From: Polytrichum commune
Lineage: Eukaryota > Streptophyta > Polytrichopsida > Polytrichales > Polytrichaceae
Assembly (NCBI GenBank): GCA_950295325.1
Contig: OX485807.1
Coordinates: forward strand, 930,501 to 994,500
Length of the DNA: 64,000 nt
Reading direction: 5' to 3'
Both the position numbers and the translations under genes were made by a program. Shown piece by piece: positions 54,446-64,000 of the stretch. Each line of letters opens with the position of its first letter. The stretch's first letter is position 1. The notes below the pieces were generated by a model, which did not search any database, was not told the DNA's origin, and saw only the letters and a program-made list of their open reading frames with translations.

Positions 54446-55019
54446 TGTGAGCCCAAAATGATGCCCACATGTATTGTTAACACTTGTAAAACATTACAAA
54501 TGGTGTTTTTATGATTTATGACTATTCACAAAATATAAAAAGAGTGAAGCTTGAAGAAAGCTATGTTTAAGTATTAGGCTTGTGTGGAGTGGATTGAATA
54601 AGTTTAGTAGTGAGTGTAGTAGGTGGAGAACCAACGGTAGTTAAATATTTGAATTAGGATCTATGTTGATCGTTTGAGGGAGGAAGGCTTAGGAGATAAG
54701 ATGAGAGCCTACAAAGTAGGAGAGGATTACGAAGGCTTATCGTGAGCCTTGAGGGTGCTCACCTCTTCAAACTCACTATATAAGTCCTCATTCTTCCCTC
54801 ACTCTTCGTCTCTTTCCTTCGTGCTCCTTGGCACCCCACGTGTTATAAGTTTGGATGTGTGGGAAGCAAGATAAGAGCACGTGTGTGTGCAAGGTCTTGA
54901 GGTTAAGTACCAAGACTAGTTAGCCTTGGAGTGGCTTGACCTCTTGTTAGGAGTAGACTTGGGATTGGAGCATTTAGAATTTAAATTCATAGTGATCATT
55001 GGTTTCCTTGTAGGCATAT

Positions 55020-55991
55020 TGTCGCAACCCTTGCTAGCCCCCCTTGACAATCTTGCCAATTTTCAATTCTAGCAAAGGTTACGAGTGCTAACCCTTCGCA
55101 TTCCACCATGCTAATGGATAGCTCCTCTTACCCCGGACCAATAGTTCATAGGAGGGAACCAACCCTCCTACTTTGCTTTCGGGACTCACTCCTTAATCGG
55201 TAACCCATTTCCCCAATGTGGACTTCCATCCATGGAAGTCCAATCCTATGTTGATCATCGCGTTGCCGGAGCAACACTACAACAACCCGAAGCATACTAG
55301 GCAACTATGGCCTCACAATAGGCCAAAGCCCATGGAGGCCTTGCCGTTCGGCCTCAGGTGGGTGAGGCCACACCACCTCACCCATATAAGCCTCTAGGAC
55401 TTCACGCGGGGCCCCTACCCCACCGTCAACCAACCTCTTGTCTCTCCACCAAGAGTTGGGGCCAAGTGGACATTTTCCTTTAGCTGCTGGGCCTAGAGCC
55501 CCCCAGCAGCTTCAGACCATCATAACTTCCTTGTATGATGTCTGATCATAACAACTAACCACTCCATCTTCATCAACGCTTCACGTAGATGCCGATGGAC
55601 TCCTCACTTGCCCCATTCGGGCAAGTATTGAGGAAGTTATGCCTGTTTGAACCTTGGCAGTCCCGGGAATCACTCCCAGGCACTGCTGTACCAGGGCGCT
55701 GTCCCGGGACAGCGCCCCACTCAAATGGCCATAACTCCTAGCTCACACCTCCAATTGAGGTGTTCTTGAGCATTCTAGAATCACCACGCCATGAGCTACG
55801 CATAGCTTATGGCCTTACCCTTGTGCCTCCTAGTCTCCGTGGGTGGGAGGCGTTCCCAACGCCCGGGCCCTCACCCACACTAGGATCACTTGGGCCCTCT
55901 CACCAACGGCGCCACAAGTCCCGGGTGTCACTCCGGGGTCCCCCTTGTGCCCATGGTGTTTCGGGCACTCCTCATGGAGAGGTGCGTGACA
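55020..55991 (+). mobile_element. Nested solo LTR of another family, 972 bp, target duplication CATAT
   Basis: The ends TGTCGCAACCC ... GTGCGTGACA form a short TGTC...GACA inverted pair. CATAT flanks it at 55015-55019 and 55992-55996. GC-rich compared with the surrounding LTR. No coding capacity. Confidence 0.85.
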
Positions 55992-57035
55992 CATATGGTG
56001 TCTACACTTATAATCATTTAGACTTGCAAAGTGACATTTATGAAATATTGGAGCACTTGGTTGTGGTGAACTTGTAAGTTATATTCTATGACATAATTGA
56101 CACACTTAGTTTGTGGGACTTACTAGGTTTGTGAAACTTGCAAATTGATGTTTAATAAATCGGAGTACTTAGTTTTTTAGTAGTTGGTCGAAGATACTTC
56201 TGTCTCGGTTGAGAGGCTGTTGGTTCGGTTGCAATGGCTGAGAATCTCGGGGTTTTAATTTGATTAGGCTGTGGGTTAAGTTAGCTGGGTTAATTTAGTT
56301 GGGTTAGGCTAATTAATTGGGTGTTAGGAGATCTAGGTTAGGCTAAGTGGGTCATGTCAGCTGGGTTAGGCTCATTAGTTGTAAGGTTAAACTAGCTAAG
56401 TTGGATTAAGTGAAGTAGATTAGCAGGGTTAGGCTAATCAATCTATGATTTAGTCCAACCAGGTAGACTAATTAAGTTGTGGATTAGACCGACTGGTTGG
56501 CTAATTAATCAGTGGCTAAGTTACAATCAGTGTGGAGGCTGTTGGTTTGGCTACAGAGGCTGCTGTCTCGGTTGAGAGGCCGCTGGGTTGGCAACAGAGG
56601 CTGCTGGTTTGGCTATAGGTCTGCTGTATCGGTTGAGAGGCTGCTGGTTTGGCTACAGAGGCTGCTGTCTCGGTTGAGAGGCTGCTGGTTCAGTTGCAAG
56701 GGCTGAGGGTCTCGGGGTATAGTCTGATTAGGCTGTGGGTTAGGTTAGCGGGGTTAATTCATTTGGGTTAGGCTCATTCCTCGATGGGTTAGGACGTCTA
56801 GGTTAGGCTAGGCGGGGATTAGATTAATCGGATGATGCTAAGCTGGATTAGTCTAGGGGGTACTTAAACTAGAATTAATCAATAGCTTAGTCGAGCAAGT
56901 AGATTCCTTGGTCCAACTCATTGATTATTCGTTACATTAAAAGGTTGAATTCAAGAAGGGATTGTAACAGCTTGCGAAGGGAAGGCTACGATAAAGCTAT
57001 ACTAGTATTTTTGAATACTTAAACTTATGAGCTTC

Positions 57036-57203
57036 ATGGAATCAACAAGCAAGGTGTCATATACCAGCGAGGAATCAACGGCTAGTACTAGATTCAGACG
57101 AGGAATATCTCTGAAGGCGTGTGTAGCTAAGGCGGCCGGGTGGACTTTGGAGAAAACTAAGAATGCAACCTTGCCCGAAATCAAAGATAATAAAATGACA
57201 TAA
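57036..57203 (+). CDS. 55-aa small ORF inside LTR, copy 3
   Basis: ATG 57036 to TAA 57203. MESTSKVSYTSEEST start, SLKACVAKAAGWTLEKTK core and KMT end. Same length and ending as copy 2, which is on the other strand of a separate insertion. Confidence 0.45.
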   Translation: MESTSKVSYTSEESTASTRFRRGISLKACVAKAAGWTLEKTKNATLPEIKDNKMT

Positions 57204-57372
57204 TGAGGATTAACTCGGAAGTTCACAAAGAGTGAATGGTTTATGTATATTCCAAAGGTGTATTGGAATTATACGTTGAACTACCGAGGAGGAAGTTATC
57301 ACGTGTCATTTCAACATTCCACACTCGGACTAGGACGAAATCGAAGGGTGGGGAACTTTGGGTGACAAAATG

Positions 57373-59082
57373 GGATGAAATATTGAGGGTATTAATTAAA
57401 GATTATTTTAGATGGATTGGGGTATATGGTCCAATATGGATACCAACCCCCCAAAATGAGGCTTTGTAAAAACAATGCAAGGTAGCAAACAAATGCGGTC
57501 CTAGGTAAAACCAACTATCAACTATTCCGTTGGTTTAAATTCCTAGGGCCATATTTTGAAAGTTGACTTATTTGACCATCAAAATCTTTAGGAATAATAA
57601 TCTCACAAGAAATCGGTTTGTGACCCAACATTTCGGATTAACAATTTTGATCTTGGTAATTCTATATATTTAGCTTTAAGTTTAATTTTATTTACTTCAC
57701 AATCTCTTAGTAGTGCCCCAAACATTTACAAGTCCAATATCCCACGAGGATTTTTTTGTTGACAAATTTCTTCGAATTGGCTCTCATTGATTTAATAAAT
57801 TATTTTTATGTGATGAGTTGAAGTTTACGAACTTATTTTGACATTTGGTCAATAGTGTTCTCATATCCTATTGAACTTAATTTTTCCAAATGGATTTGGA
57901 TAATCCAAAAGGTCTATATTTAAAATGATAACTAGGTATACTTCTCTTTCTATCAACCCTCCATTTTTGGTTGAATTCATAAATAGAACATGTGTTTACA
58001 ACTCTAGACATTGGTCCTTTTGCAATTTTCAGTTTGAACTACTACTTTAGATTTATGAATCACAAGAAAAAAATTGTCCCTTAGTTATTCTCCTTTTGTA
58101 ATTTAAATTTCTCTCTCAAAATTATACTCTATCAAGTTTTCCTAACACACTTACATGTCTAGATTTGAATCAACCAAAGCCTTCTACGGCAATGGCATTA
58201 TTATGTAGTTAGCATTTTGAATATGACAAAAAACTAGGAAACAATAGGGGAAAACCTACAAGATGTTATGTATATTATATAGGTTTTTCATATAAGTTTT
58301 ATTAGGACAATCATATGATCATTTCAAGTTAGTTCAAGATTTTGAGTTACAAGTTGTTCTTTTTACCAAAAAAATCAAATTTATTCAACCAAAATAAAAA
58401 TAAAAATAAAAATATGTATATAAAAATATGTGTTTATGATAGTCATTCAACCTCATAGTATTTTATAGGTAATAGCTCAGTAGTGGATTCATTTTAAATA
58501 GACCATATTGTTAAGGATTTGATTGATTCTTTAATTGATTAATGTTATTGTGGTGGTAAATAAAGGTTAGGAAATAAGTGATTTGGTCAATTGAAGAACT
58601 TTAGAATGGATATTAGCTTAGTAAGTAAAATCCTAAACCAATGAATATGAAAGAATAATTAAAGAATTTCTTAGGATTGACTAAGTTGAAGTCAAATAAC
58701 AAATGATAGATAAGGATGTGACTTGGGGAAATAAGACTTAAGAATTTCAAGCAACGCGGAAAAGCATAAAGACTTAAAAAAAGTATTACATCAGAATTTG
58801 AAGACCCTTAGAAACTAAGGAACTTAATGAGAATTTACAAGGTTGAAGACATATATGACTCCAAAAGAATTTATTGGATTTATATAAAAGACATGAAAAA
58901 ATTATGTTTCGAGCCATCATAAGAGGAGAAAATTTTAGTTACCATCAAGTAGTCCAAATCACTGTACTTGATATTAAACTTGCATATCCACATCATAAAG
59001 GAGCATCATGCAATGCTAGATCTAGAGGAATTCTGAATCACAGGAGCTCTACCATATTCTCACACCCTTTCAAGCAAAACTT
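57373..59082. other. AT-rich 3' flank of the NLR gene
   Basis: No supportable gene. Near 59083 the minus strand still shows a degenerate LRR fragment (KFCLKGCENMVELL) after the stop, so the LRR array once reached to about 59033. Confidence 0.5.
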
Positions 59083-62000
59083 CTACAACGTTGCCAACTT
59101 GGTGAATGAGTCCGGCATCTCCACCAATCTCACACAATTCGTCAAATTTAAATATTCCAATGCATGCAAATTGCCAAACTCCACGGGTAGCTCTACCAAA
59201 TTCTTACAACCTTTCAACCAAAGCATCTTCAAAGTTGCCAACTTGGTGAATGAGTCCGGCACCTTCTCCAATCTCACACAATTCTCCAAATTTAAATATT
59301 CCAATGCATGCAAATTGCCAAACTCCACGGGTAGCTCTACCAAATTCTCACAACCTTTCAACCCAAGATGCTTCAAAGTTGCCAACTTGGTGAATGAGTC
59401 CGGCACCTTCTCCAATCTCACACAATTCTCCAAATCTAAATATTCCAATGCATGCAAATTGCCAAACTCCACGGGTAGCTCTACCAAATTCTCACAACCT
59501 TTCAACCAAAGCTTCTTCGAAGTTGCCAACTTGGTGAATGAGTCCGGCACCTTCTCCAATCTCACACAATTCTCCATATCTAAATATTCCAATGCATGCA
59601 AATTGCCAAACTCCACGGGTAGCTCTACCAAATTCTCACAACCTTTCAACCAAAGCTTCTTCAAAGTTGCCAACTTGGTGAATGAGTCCGGCACCTTCTC
59701 CAATCTCACACAATTCTCCATATCTAAATATTCCAATGCATGCAAATTGCCAAAGTTCACGGGTAGCTCTACCAAATTCTCACAACCTTTCAAACAAAGC
59801 TTCTTCAAAGTTGCCAACTTGGTGAATGAGTCCCGCATCTCCTCCAATCTCACACAATTTGTCAAATCTAAGATTTCCAATGCATGCAAATCGCCAAATT
59901 CCACGGGTAGCTCTAACAAATTCTCACACCCATTAAAACGCATATCCTTCAAAGCTGCCAACTTGGTGAATGACTCCGGCACCTTCTCCAATCTCACACA
60001 ATTCTCCAAATCTAAGGTTTCCAATGCATGCAAATTGCCAAACTCCACGGGCAGCTCTACCAAATTCTCACACCCATTAAAACACATATCCTTCAAAGTT
60101 GCCAACTTGGTGAATGAGTCCGGCACCTTCTCCAATCTCACACAATTCTCCAAATCTAAATATTCCAATGCATGCAAATTGCCAAACTCCATGGGTAGCT
60201 CTACCAAATTCTCACAACCTTTCAACCAAAGCTTCTTCAAAGTTGCCAACTTGGTGAATGAGTCCGGCACCTTCTCCAATCTCACACAATTCTCCATATC
60301 TAAATATTCCAATGCATGCAAATTGCCAAACTCCACGGGTAGCTCTACCAAATTCTCACAACCTGTGAACGAAAGCTCCTCCAAAGTTGCCAACCTGGTG
60401 AATGAGTCCGGCACCGTCTCCAATCTCACACAATTCTCCAAATTTAAATATTCCAATGCATGCAAATTGCCAAACTCCACGGGTAGCTCTACCAAATTCT
60501 CACACCCATTAAAACGCATATCCTTCAAAGCTGCCAACTTGGTGAATGACTCCGGCACCTTCTCCAATCTCACACAATTCTCCAAATCTAAGGTTTCCAA
60601 TGCATGCAAATTGCCAAACTCCACGGGCAGCTCTACCAAATTCTCACAACCTTTCAACCAAAGCTTCTTCAAAGTTGCCAACTTGGTGAATGAGTCCGGC
60701 ACCTTCTCCAATCTCACACAATTCTCCAAATTTAAATATTCCAATGCATGCAAATTGCCAAACTCCACGGGTAGCTCTACCAAATTCTTACAACCTTTCA
60801 ACCAAAGCATCTTCAAAGTTGCCAACTTGGTGAATGAGTCCGGCACCTTCTCCAATCTCACACAATTCTCCAAATTTAAACATTCCAATGCATGCAAATT
60901 GCCAAACTCCACGGGTAGCTCTACCAAATTCTCACAACCTTTCAACCCAAGATGCTTCAAAGTTGCCAACTTGGTGAATGAGTCCGGCACCTTCTCCAAT
61001 CTCACACAATTCTCCAAATCTAAATATTCCAATGCATGCAAATTGCCAAACTCCACGGGTAGCTCTACCAAATTCTCACACCCATTAAAACGCATATCCT
61101 TCAAAGTTGCCAACTTGGTGAATGACTCCGGCACCTTCTCCAATCTCACACAATTCTCCAAATCTAAATATTCCAATGCATGCAAATTGCCAAACTCCAC
61201 GGGTAGCTCTACCAAATTCTCACAACCTTTCAACCAAAGCTCCTTCAAAGTTGCCAACTTGGTGAATGAGTCCGGCACCGTCTCCAATCTCACACAATTC
61301 TCCAAATCTAAGGTTTCCAAGGCATGCAAATTGCCAAACTCCACGGGTAGCTCTACCAAATTCTCACAACCTTTCAACCAAAGCTCCTTCAAAGTTGCCA
61401 ACTTGGTGAATGAGTCCGGCACCGTCTCCAATCTCACACAATTCTCCAAATCTAAGGTTTCCAAGGCATGCAAATTGCCAAACTCCACGGGTAGCTCTAC
61501 CAAATTCTCACAACCTTTCAACCCAAGATGCTTCAAAGTTGCCAACTTGGTGAATGAGTCCGGCACCGTCTCCAATCTCACACAATTCTCCAAATCTAAG
61601 GTTTCCAATGCATGCAAATTGCCAAACTCCACGGGAAGCTGTACCAAATTCTTACAACCTTTCAACCCAAGATGCTTCAAAGTTGCCAACTTGGTGAATG
61701 AGTCCGGCACCTTCTCCAATCTCACACAATTCTCCAAATCTAAATATTCCAATGCATGCAAATTGCCAAACTCCATGGGTAGCTCTACCAAATTCTCACA
61801 ACCTTTCAACCAAAGCTTCTTCAAAGTTGCCAACTTGGTGAATGAGTCCGGCATCTCCTCCAATCTCACACAATTCGTCAAATCTAAGATTTCCAATGCA
61901 TGCAAATTGCCAAACTCCACGGGTAGCTCTACCAAATTCTCACACCCATTAAAACCCATATCCTTCAAAGTTGCCAACTTGGTGAATGACTCCGGCACCT

Positions 62001-62680
62001 TCTCCAATCTCACACAATTCTCCAAATCTAAATATTCCAATGCATGCAAATTGCCAAACTCCACGGGTACCTCTACCAAATTCTCACAACCTTTCAACCA
62101 AAGCATCTTCAAAGTTGCCAACTTGGTGAATGAGTCCGGCACCTTCTCCAATCTCACACAATTCTCCAAATTTAAATATTCCAATGCATGCAAATTGCCA
62201 AACTCCACGGGTAGCTCTACCAAATTCTCACAACCTTTCAACCCAAGATGCTTCAAAGTTGCCAACTTGGTGAATGAGTCCGGCACCTTCTCCAATCTCA
62301 CACAATTCTCCAAATCTAAATATTCCAATGCATGCAAATTGCCAAACTCCATGGGTAGCTCTACCAAATTCTCACAACCTTTCAACGAAAGGTTCTTCAA
62401 AGTTGCCAACTTGGTGAATGAGTCCGGCACCTTCTCCAATCTCACACAATTCCCCAAATTTAAATATTCCAATGCATGCAAATTGCCAAACTCCACGGGT
62501 AGCTCTACCAAATTCTCACAACCTTTCAACCAAAGCTTCTTCAAAGTTGCCAACTTGGTGAATGAGTCCGGCATCTCCTCCAATCTCACACAATTCGTCA
62601 AATCTAAGATTTCCAATGCATGCAAATTGCCAAACTCCACGGGTAGCTCTATCAAATTCGCACATCCACCCAAATGAAGT
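59083..62680 (-). repeat. LRR-coding tandem array, 25 units of exactly 144 bp
   Basis: The marker GCCAACTTGG (or a one-base variant) recurs from 59093 to 62549 with 24 intervals totalling 3,456 bp, i.e. exactly 144 bp each with no net length change. The plus strand is open across the whole array (over 1,200 codons) only because 144 is divisible by three. Confidence 0.93.
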
Positions 62681-64000
62681 GTCTTCAATTTTTCCAAGTT
62701 GATGAATGAATTTGGGAGCTCCTTCAAGCACTCACAATTCTTGAATCCTATAAATGCAAGATTGGGCAAATTGCCAAAGTCTTGTGGTAAGATTTGCAAA
62801 TTTTTACAATCTGCAAATTGAACTTTTTGGAGGTTTTGCATTTCATTAAAGTGATTGGGTAATGAACACAAATACGGATGATTTTTTATTTCAAGTACAC
62901 GTATATGTTGGAGATTTCTATTGTTTATGATACACCATAGGTCATTTTCATGACAATTGTTGTGATTGATGTGTTGTGCATATTGTGTAAAATCTATGAG
63001 CAACCACTTCAAACTTTTGGAGAGTTTGAGAATCTCTAGGATGGTGTGCAAATCTGTAAAATCGTAAAAGTGCAAATAACAAATATTGTGTAGCTCAATC
63101 AAGGGGATGTCAATAATTTTCCTCAAAATATCGTCCGTTTGAAAGCCATTGAAAAATATGCCCCTCATCTTTTTCAAATCTTTTGTCTGCATGCATTGAC
63201 AACAAGAAATGTATTTAGTCTTATTCAATGAATCTAGCCTTGCATTACATAGAGTCATACCAAGTATTATCACTAACAATATGATGGGATGATGTTCTAA
63301 TACCTTTTGCATATAAACATTTATGGCGTTGGAGTTCAAAAATCGAGTTCCACAAAATTCGTCGTCCTTCTCAACAATCATACGCCCCATGTCGCGCAAT
63401 TGGTCATGGATTTGGACCACATCATCAAGGTAATTGGTTTGTAGCAATGATTTTTCTTTCAAAGCTTCAAAGACTTCCTTAGTGAATTGGGAAACATGAA
63501 TAACTTCTTGCATTGACATGCCCTTAGGAAAGGAAATGGACTCGCAGAAAAAAAAACATATGTCCAAAAACAAGTTTTTCTCGGCAGGGGACTGCAATCC
63601 ATCAAAGCTAATCTTTAACCGCTTCCACAAGTCATCATCCTTATCATCACCATCCAAAGGTCGTGCCTTTTGTAATCGTTGCAAGGTTTGTTCCCATACT
63701 CGTAATCTGTCTTGCTCATACAAATATGAACCTGTGACCTTTAAGCTCAAAGGAAGTCCTTTACAATAGTCAATAATCTTTTCAGCCACTTGATGCAAGT
63801 GAGGGGAACAAGGATTTTGATTCCTAAAGGCGTGTCTATAGAAAAGTTTTGTTGCATCAACTTTATGTAGATAATGAATCCTATAAAGTTGCATTTCCTT
63901 CGTCCAATCGTTCAAGACTGTCTCATCTCGAGTTGTCACAATTATCTTGTTGGTAGTTGTGTTATCCACTGTTGTCAATTTCATCAATGATGAGATTTGG
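59083..64000 (-). CDS. TNL-like NBS-LRR disease-resistance gene, 5' end outside window
   Basis: The minus-strand frame enters at the right edge and stops at TAG 59085-59083. NB-ARC motifs in order are KIIVTTRDETVL (RNBS-B), GLPLSLKVTGSYL (GLPL), FLDICFFF (RNBS-D, TIR-NBS-LRR type) and IHDQLRDMGRMIV (MHD). The P-loop and any TIR domain lie beyond 64000. After a likely in-frame intron (63303-63187) come irregular LRRs and then 25 nearly identical 48-residue double-LRR units (GCENLVELPVEFGNLHALEYL, NCVRLEKVPDSFTKLATLK pattern). The terminal TAG sits where other units have AAG, cutting the last repeat. NLRs sense pathogen effectors. The ligand is unknown. Confidence 0.88.
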   Translation of the reverse strand, partial: QISSLMKLTTVDNTTTNKIIVTTRDETVLNDWTKEMQLYRIHYLHKVDATKLFYRHAFRNQNPCSPHLHQVAEKIIDYCKGLPLSLKVTGSYLYEQDRLRVWEQTLQRLQKARPLDGDDKDDDLWKRLKISFDGLQSPAEKNLFLDICFFFCESISFPKGMSMQEVIHVSQFTKEVFEALKEKSLLQTNYLDDVVQIHDQLRDMGRMIVEKDDEFCGTRFLNSNAINVYMQKVLEHHPIILLVIILGMTLCNARLDSLNKTKYISCCQCMQTKDLKKMRGIFFNGFQTDDILRKIIDIPLIELHNICYLHFYDFTDLHTILEILKLSKSLKWLLIDFTQYAQHINHNNCHENDLWCIINNRNLQHIRVLEIKNHPYLCSLPNHFNEMQNLQKVQFADCKNLQILPQDFGNLPNLAFIGFKNCECLKELPNSFINLEKLKTLHLGGCANLIELPVEFGNLHALEILDLTNCVRLEEMPDSFTKLATLKKLWLKGCENLVELPVEFGNLHALEYLNLGNCVRLEKVPDSFTKLATLKNLSLKGCENLVELPMEFGNLHALEYLDLENCVRLEKVPDSFTKLATLKHLGLKGCENLVELPVEFGNLHALEYLNLENCVRLEKVPDSFTKLATLKMLWLKGCENLVEVPVEFGNLHALEYLDLENCVRLEKVPESFTKLATLKDMGFNGCENLVELPVEFGNLHALEILDLTNCVRLEEMPDSFTKLATLKKLWLKGCENLVELPMEFGNLHALEYLDLENCVRLEKVPDSFTKLATLKHLGLKGCKNLVQLPVEFGNLHALETLDLENCVRLETVPDSFTKLATLKHLGLKGCENLVELPVEFGNLHALETLDLENCVRLETVPDSFTKLATLKELWLKGCENLVELPVEFGNLHALETLDLENCVRLETVPDSFTKLATLKELWLKGCENLVELPVEFGNLHALEYLDLENCVRLEKVPESFTKLATLKDMRFNGCENLVELPVEFGNLHALEYLDLENCVRLEKVPDSFTKLATLKHLGLKGCENLVELPVEFGNLHALECLNLENCVRLEKVPDSFTKLATLKMLWLKGCKNLVELPVEFGNLHALEYLNLENCVRLEKVPDSFTKLATLKKLWLKGCENLVELPVEFGNLHALETLDLENCVRLEKVPESFTKLAALKDMRFNGCENLVELPVEFGNLHALEYLNLENCVRLETVPDSFTRLATLEELSFTGCENLVELPVEFGNLHALEYLDMENCVRLEKVPDSFTKLATLKKLWLKGCENLVELPMEFGNLHALEYLDLENCVRLEKVPDSFTKLATLKDMCFNGCENLVELPVEFGNLHALETLDLENCVRLEKVPESFTKLAALKDMRFNGCENLLELPVEFGDLHALEILDLTNCVRLEEMRDSFTKLATLKKLCLKGCENLVELPVNFGNLHALEYLDMENCVRLEKVPDSFTKLATLKKLWLKGCENLVELPVEFGNLHALEYLDMENCVRLEKVPDSFTKLATSKKLWLKGCENLVELPVEFGNLHALEYLDLENCVRLEKVPDSFTKLATLKHLGLKGCENLVELPVEFGNLHALEYLNLENCVRLEKVPDSFTKLATLKMLWLKGCKNLVELPVEFGNLHALEYLNLTNCVRLVEMPDSFTKLATL
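63187..63303 (-). other. Probable in-frame intron between NB-ARC and LRR
   Basis: Donor CAAAAG|GTATTAG and acceptor CATGCAG|ACAAAAG enclose 117 bp (39 codons) with no stop. Removing it joins NAINVYMQK to TKDLKKMRGI, as in plant TNLs, which usually have an intron here. The retained peptide is hydrophobic and does not resemble NLR sequence. Confidence 0.65.

Larger units (their letters stand above)
54446..57367 (+). mobile_element. Solo LTR copy 3, enlarged by a nested LTR, target duplication AAATG
   Basis: It begins TGTGAGCCCAAAATGATGCCC and ends ACTTTGGGTGACA. AAATG flanks it at 54441-54445 and 57368-57372. It contains the nested solo LTR 55020-55991, a GCTGGGTTAGGCTAA/GAGGCTGCTGG repeat region (about 56200-56800) and the small ORF 57036-57203. 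Without the nested insertion it is about 1.95 kb, longer than copy 2 because of the internal minisatellite. Confidence 0.88.

Noticed and set aside
58874-62677. 1,267-codon plus-strand frame rich in Ser, Asn and Lys over the NLR repeats
   Set aside because: It is the antisense of the LRR array. A 144-bp period divisible by three keeps it open. The minus strand has clear NB-ARC and LRR motifs.

Overview
This is nuclear DNA of a land plant. GT-AG introns, plant-type TTTAGGG/CCCTAAA tracts, Ty3/gypsy, CACTA, hAT and LTR relics, and a TNL-like NBS-LRR gene all point that way. A seedless plant is my weak guess; nothing in the sequence fixes the species. Almost everything except the NLR gene is transposon-derived, much of it nested.

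Layout. (1) Bases 1-28178 hold one very long Ty3/gypsy polyprotein frame (gag, protease, RT, RNase H, integrase, coiled-coil tail). It is broken by a handful of in-frame stops that C-to-T changes could explain. (2) Between its protease and RT sits a 16,599-bp DNA transposon (4123-20721). It has perfect 28-bp terminal inverted repeats and a 4-bp target duplication (TCAT). Removing it restores the host reading frame exactly. (3) The transposon carries an intact DUF7869-like putative DDD transposase with one intron (plus strand, 17125-20189). It also carries a large divergently transcribed multi-exon cargo region (minus strand, 12.7-4.7 kb) with a ParB-like DGQH motif and an FCP1/TIM50-like HAD phosphatase domain. 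(4) Inside this transposon are 37 perfect copies of a 20-bp palindrome, TTTGGGTCG-NN-CGACCCAAA, with invariant arms and a variable 2-bp centre. They lie mostly in introns of the cargo gene and in a 17-unit, 78-bp array between the two divergent transcription units.

(5) At 28.4-40.3 kb are two coding units, a degenerate protein kinase and a coiled-coil/RING protein. Each is preceded by a GC-rich minisatellite of the same family and a TATA box, and each has a single in-frame TAG. (6) At 31-57 kb are a CACTA foldback MITE, two copies of an unrecognised 186-aa protein, a hAT transposase relic, a SWIM-like ORF, and a broken CACTA element (TNP2 plus DUF4216). Solo LTRs with clean 5-bp target duplications (GAGAT, AAATG, CATAT) lie in and around it. 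Three LTR copies contain the same 55-59-aa small ORF. (7) At 59-64 kb is the 3' part of a TNL-like NLR on the minus strand, running off the right edge, with 25 LRR double-units at an exact 144-bp period.

Best candidate for something undescribed: the cargo-bearing TIR transposon together with its palindrome family. Functional readings of the palindromes are inference.
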